A model generated the notes under the pieces. The model was not told the DNA's origin, searched no databases, and worked only from the letters and a program-made list of their open reading frames with translations. Shown piece by piece: positions 60,901 to 64,000 of a stretch of DNA of 64,000 nt. Source of the stretch: Acanthochlamys bracteata (lineage: Eukaryota; Streptophyta; Magnoliopsida; Pandanales; Velloziaceae); assembly GCA_019914995.1 (NCBI GenBank), contig CM034132.1, positions 8,922,662 to 8,986,661 of the forward strand. Direction: 5' to 3'. A program made the position numbers and the translations under genes. Every line of letters starts with the position of its first letter. Position 1 is the first letter of the stretch.

Positions 60901-62828
60901 ACAACCATCACATTCTGTGCAGCAGCTAAAATTTCCAAGTTCACAATCATTGCCAGCTCAAGCTGGACAGCCTGTACAAGCTAGTCCTTCTCAAACTTCA
61001 GTTATGCCTAGACAGCAGCCCCCTATCCAACCTTCAAATTCCTTTCAATCCCTATCTCTTCCTTCAATGGCATATCCTTCAGCTCAAATGCGACCTATTC
61101 CCACTCATCCTGGGCAACAGAGAGCAAAATTTCCACAGCCCCTGCAGCATAATAAGGGATATGCCAATTCTCATGTTCCTTCTGCAACTTCACCACAAAA
61201 TTCCCAGATACACACATCTTCCCAGGTCCGAAACTTACCTCCTCCACCACCTCCACAAAATTATTCAATTCCGCAGTCTCATTTGACAATGGCATCCAAC
61301 CAAGGGCACCAGTCTTTACCCAGTCAACCGGTATTGCATCAGTCTATTCAACCACCTATCCCTCAGCAGCCAAGGCCTCCATCTATGCAACCTTTTCCCC
61401 ATCAGATGCATTCTCAGATGCATTCTCAGATGCCTCACAGTCATGGTTTTCAACAGGCAGGCATGCCTCAACAGTTCACGCCGCAACCCATCTTTCATGT
61501 AAGGTTTCTTGAACAAAACGTCTATTTTGAATAAGTATTTTACTGATTTTATGTAATTTTTCCAGCAAGTTGCTAATCCTCAAACGTCCTTCCCTCGTGG
61601 ACAACCTCCACTGTCAAGTCAACATCCTCAGCAGCTATATCAGGTATAGTGCTGGCTTTGCTTCATGTTTGTATCATGGCTTTAAATTCGTGCTAATTGT
61701 AGAATAAGTTCATGATCGTTGCTATTTCTGTGTTTGCTTTCCATGTACATTGACTTGCATAAGTCATGCTAAGGAAGAATGTTTACCTGGTCTCACTTCT
61801 ATTTATTTTCTGCTTTCTTGTTTTGTTTAAGAGTTGATGATGCTGCACTATGGCTAGTCCTTAGATGGTTTCTGAAGAAGAATAGGGGTACAAAATGTAG
61901 TGAAGTACCGCATCTATAGTCTTTATTGGAGAAATTAAACAAAGGCATAAACTCTTAGAAGAATTGGTGGAATGGAGTGGGAGTAAACCATCTGTGTTCT
62001 CTTAATGAGTTTATATTTCATCTATGATCTACACCCCTTTTAACCTAATATTTGAAGGTTCATGCAATGCAGTTGGATAAATATGAGATTGTACACCACC
62101 AATTTGTATTTCCATCAACTTGACAAACTTACACAGTGTTTATTATTCATCAATGTTGCTGGTATTTATTTGACATTTTGAGCAGGTTCTGGAAAGCATG
62201 GTGCATGATTGCTCATTTAAACCTGTTAAACTATTTTCTTATGATTTAGCTACTTCTCTAGCACCCTCCTAAGATGAAGGGCTTTAGAATATTATACCAA
62301 TATAAAGTTACTTTTGTTCACTTCTGATTTCTGCAAATGCGTTCGTTAATTGACGTATAGGTTAATGCAGCTGGAGGCTAGGATGCATGTGTAGTTCTCA
62401 TTAATAATTTTTATGTCTTTCAAACATCAGGGAAATCTGCACATAGCCTCCGACTATGGAAATCAAGCCAGCGGGTCTATGGTTGGTGACAGGGGCGGTC
62501 CTTGGGCGTCTAGCCATATGGATAAACCTACTCCAGGCCTGCAGTTGCCAGGCCCTCCACCTGTTATGCCCGGGCAAATTTCCACAGCACCTGGTGGCCA
62601 ACCTCCACGTCCTCCTCCTGTAAGTGTTCTACTGATCTCGATACATAGTTTGTTTAGCATGCATATAATGCCTTACCCCTTTATTTGCGTTCTTCATTTT
62701 TGTAGTTGACTCCTGATGTGGAGAAAGCCCTACTGCAGCAAGTCATGAGCCTCACTCCTGAGCAGATAAACCTCTTACCACCTGAGCAACAAAGTCAAGT
62801 CCTCAAGTTGCAGGAAATGTTACGGTAG
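57973..62828 (+). CDS. ESP1: RRM-less CstF64-like protein (ESP1-like), 7 exons
   Basis: Exons 57973-58110, 58221-58298, 60752-60790, 60866-61498, 61566-61643, 62431-62619 and 62706-62828 join in frame to 425 residues. Residues ~28-88 match the CstF2/CstF64 hinge ([34 protein letters not shown]). A long Pro/Gln/Ser-rich low-complexity region follows (about 89-385). The end (386-425, [36 protein letters not shown]) is the CstF64 C-terminal domain. No RRM is present, the hallmark of Arabidopsis ESP1, a CstF64-like 3'-end-processing factor found in silencing-enhancer screens. The hinge is expected to bind CstF77/symplekin and the C-terminus Pcf11-type partners. Intron 2 is long (about 2.45 kb) and holds a tandem repeat array. 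Confidence 0.9.
58337..58900. repeat. Four degenerate ~145-bp tandem units in intron 2 of the ESP1-like gene
   Basis: Units start near 58337, 58477, 58621 and 58779, each with a version of GTTAGAAAAAGAAATCTTTC, then a AATTTGAACTT-like stretch and GTAGAAGAAAGAAA. Later in the unit come TGCGTTTAGCCCATGG and GACAGTTGTGATT words. Spacing is about 140, 144 and 158 bases. No coding sense is visible. Confidence 0.7.
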
Positions 62829-63652
62829 TTGAAATGAACATAGAATTGTTGGATCAGGAGCTGTGTTCTGATAGCTGTTGGTAGTCAAGGATAATGAGTC
62901 GCAGCAACCTGATTCTTGCGGTGATGAGCTTATACAAACCCAGTATTTCTAGATGTATTTTTAGGTCATGGCAGTGTTGCTTGTAAAGCTTATTGGTTTT
63001 ATGTTAAGTTGTTACCTGCTCTAACTATGCCTATAGGTGATTATGTAAAGTTCAAACCAATTAAGTCACTCCCTCTAGTTCCTTGTCGTATTTGACTAGA
63101 TCGTTTCAATGACGCCAAAATTAATCTGATGATTGTACAATCTGCCAGTTGTTGTATTTGATCCTATATTTTCTATCAGAGTGGACCTTGTTGCTCAGTA
63201 CTTCATATACTTATATGTTTTTTGCTTCTGAATGTGTTCCAGTACTGGCTATGGACAATGCCAAAATTCCCTCCACTTTCTTTTTTAATATTTCACGGTA
63301 TTCGGTATCATTCAGCTGAGTCAATTTAATCCGTTTTACCAGGTTAGAAAGAATTTTACGAGACATCATACTGGAATTCTAGTTATGCCCAGGATCACTA
63401 TATTCTAGTTACTTGGATAATGAAGAAGTTCTGCAGCTCATCTCCTACTTCATCAAAGCATTAAGGCCTGGAAAGGGCAGAAAAATGTGGGGCGACCCTT
63501 TCCCTGACCAAGAAATTCAGTAAAGTTTTAGTACATTTGGAAAGTGTTGGTTGGACAAATTTGTCTCTGCCTAGGTAACAAATTTTCCCACTAATCACTG
63601 TTTAGAACTAGATGCTCATGTTCATGTTGACCAAGCACATTATTAAAACTAT

Positions 63653-63687
63653 CCACACAACACAACACAACACAACACAACACAACA
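63653..63687. repeat. (CACAA)n microsatellite
   Basis: About six consecutive CACAA units follow TATCCACA and run into CAGTTCC. Confidence 0.85.
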
Positions 63688-63826
63688 GTTCCAAGCAGCA
63701 ACTTTCAATACAATAGGTTTGAAAGTGTCCTACATAAAAAAAGGTCACAAGGGTTTGAAACAAAGAGAGCTAGTTGCCACTTGACAGCAACACTCCATAA
63801 AGAACCAAAGGAAGCAGTGCGCACTT

Positions 63827-63924
63827 TACCTGATGGCCCTGATCATGTAGGGTCTCTTTTGAATTGTAGACATATTACCTGATGGCCCTGATCATGTAGG
63901 GTCTCTTTTGAATTGTAGACATAT
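63827..63924. repeat. 49-bp perfect tandem duplication
   Basis: The unit starting TACCTGATGGCCCTGATCAT occurs at 63827-63875 and again at 63876-63924 with no visible difference, indicating a very recent duplication or possibly an assembly artefact. Confidence 0.9.
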
Positions 63925-64000
63925 ATAGGGTCCAGTCCTAGACTAATGGTGTCCTACGAAGCTAGCAAAAGAGCTAATTAGCAAGTAGCATACCTTTTCT

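Larger units (their letters stand above)
62829..64000. other. 3' region of the ESP1-like gene and intergenic DNA
   Basis: The first ~250 bases are probably its 3' UTR. I see no ORF or RNA gene on either strand in the rest. It contains a CACAA microsatellite and a recent 49-bp tandem duplication. A neighbouring gene's end could lie beyond the window edge. Confidence 0.5.

Noticed and set aside
1..64000. CRISPR arrays, prokaryotic operons, rRNA genes or viral genes
   Set aside because: None seen; the window is plant nuclear DNA throughout, and the only viral-like trace is the Copia-type solo LTR, which has no coding region.

Overview
The window is nuclear DNA of a core eudicot plant. The genes have many short exons with GT-AG introns, intergenic DNA is very A+T-rich, and the proteins are plant-type (VQ protein, DUF639, NTMC2/synaptotagmin-type SMP-C2 protein, RRM-less CstF64-like protein). 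The species cannot be named from sequence alone. I recall that a DUF639, a VQ and a SMP-C2 gene are adjacent in Arabidopsis (At3g18350/60/70 region). All three occur here in that order and may be a conserved block that insertions have spread apart.

Layout. 1-2.8 kb: A+T-rich intergenic DNA. 2.8-7.8 kb (-): TMEM214-like ER membrane protein, 10 exons. 8.4-10 kb: repeats. 10.7-16 kb (+): DUF639 membrane protein, 9 exons. 16.2-18 kb: a MITE and a 775-bp element with a perfect 13-bp target-site duplication. 19.8-20.6 kb (+): single-exon membrane-anchored acidic protein of unknown function. 21.4-27.6 kb: a gene-fragment zone with an inverted piece of that unknown gene, the last three exons of a MATE/DTX transporter, a MITE, a solo Copia-type LTR, an orphan 5' leader and a truncated CCT-domain gene. 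28.2-30.9 kb (+): intact ORC6. 33.6-36.2 kb (-): ASF1 histone chaperone. 36.3-42.2 kb (+): two broken ORC6 copies head-to-tail, starting about 110 bp from the ASF1 ATG. 42.27-42.67 kb: a paralogue of the DNA next to the MATE fragment, lacking both of its insertions. 44.5-45.1 kb (-): VQ protein. 47.2-56.7 kb (+): SMP/triple-C2 contact-site protein, 14 exons. 58-62.8 kb (+): ESP1/CstF64-like protein, 7 exons. 62.8-64 kb: no gene seen, simple and tandem repeats.

Functional threads. ORC6 (origin licensing) and ASF1 (histone H3-H4 deposition) both act in S phase and are neighbours. Intact ORC6 has three E2F-type sites just upstream; the decayed ORC6 promoter copy now beside ASF1 has lost the two that fall within the copied part. 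The remaining genes are unrelated housekeeping or regulatory genes. I found no clearly new biological system. The most informative structure is the 21-43 kb mosaic of local duplications, where paralogous empty sites mark mobile-element boundaries to within a few bases.
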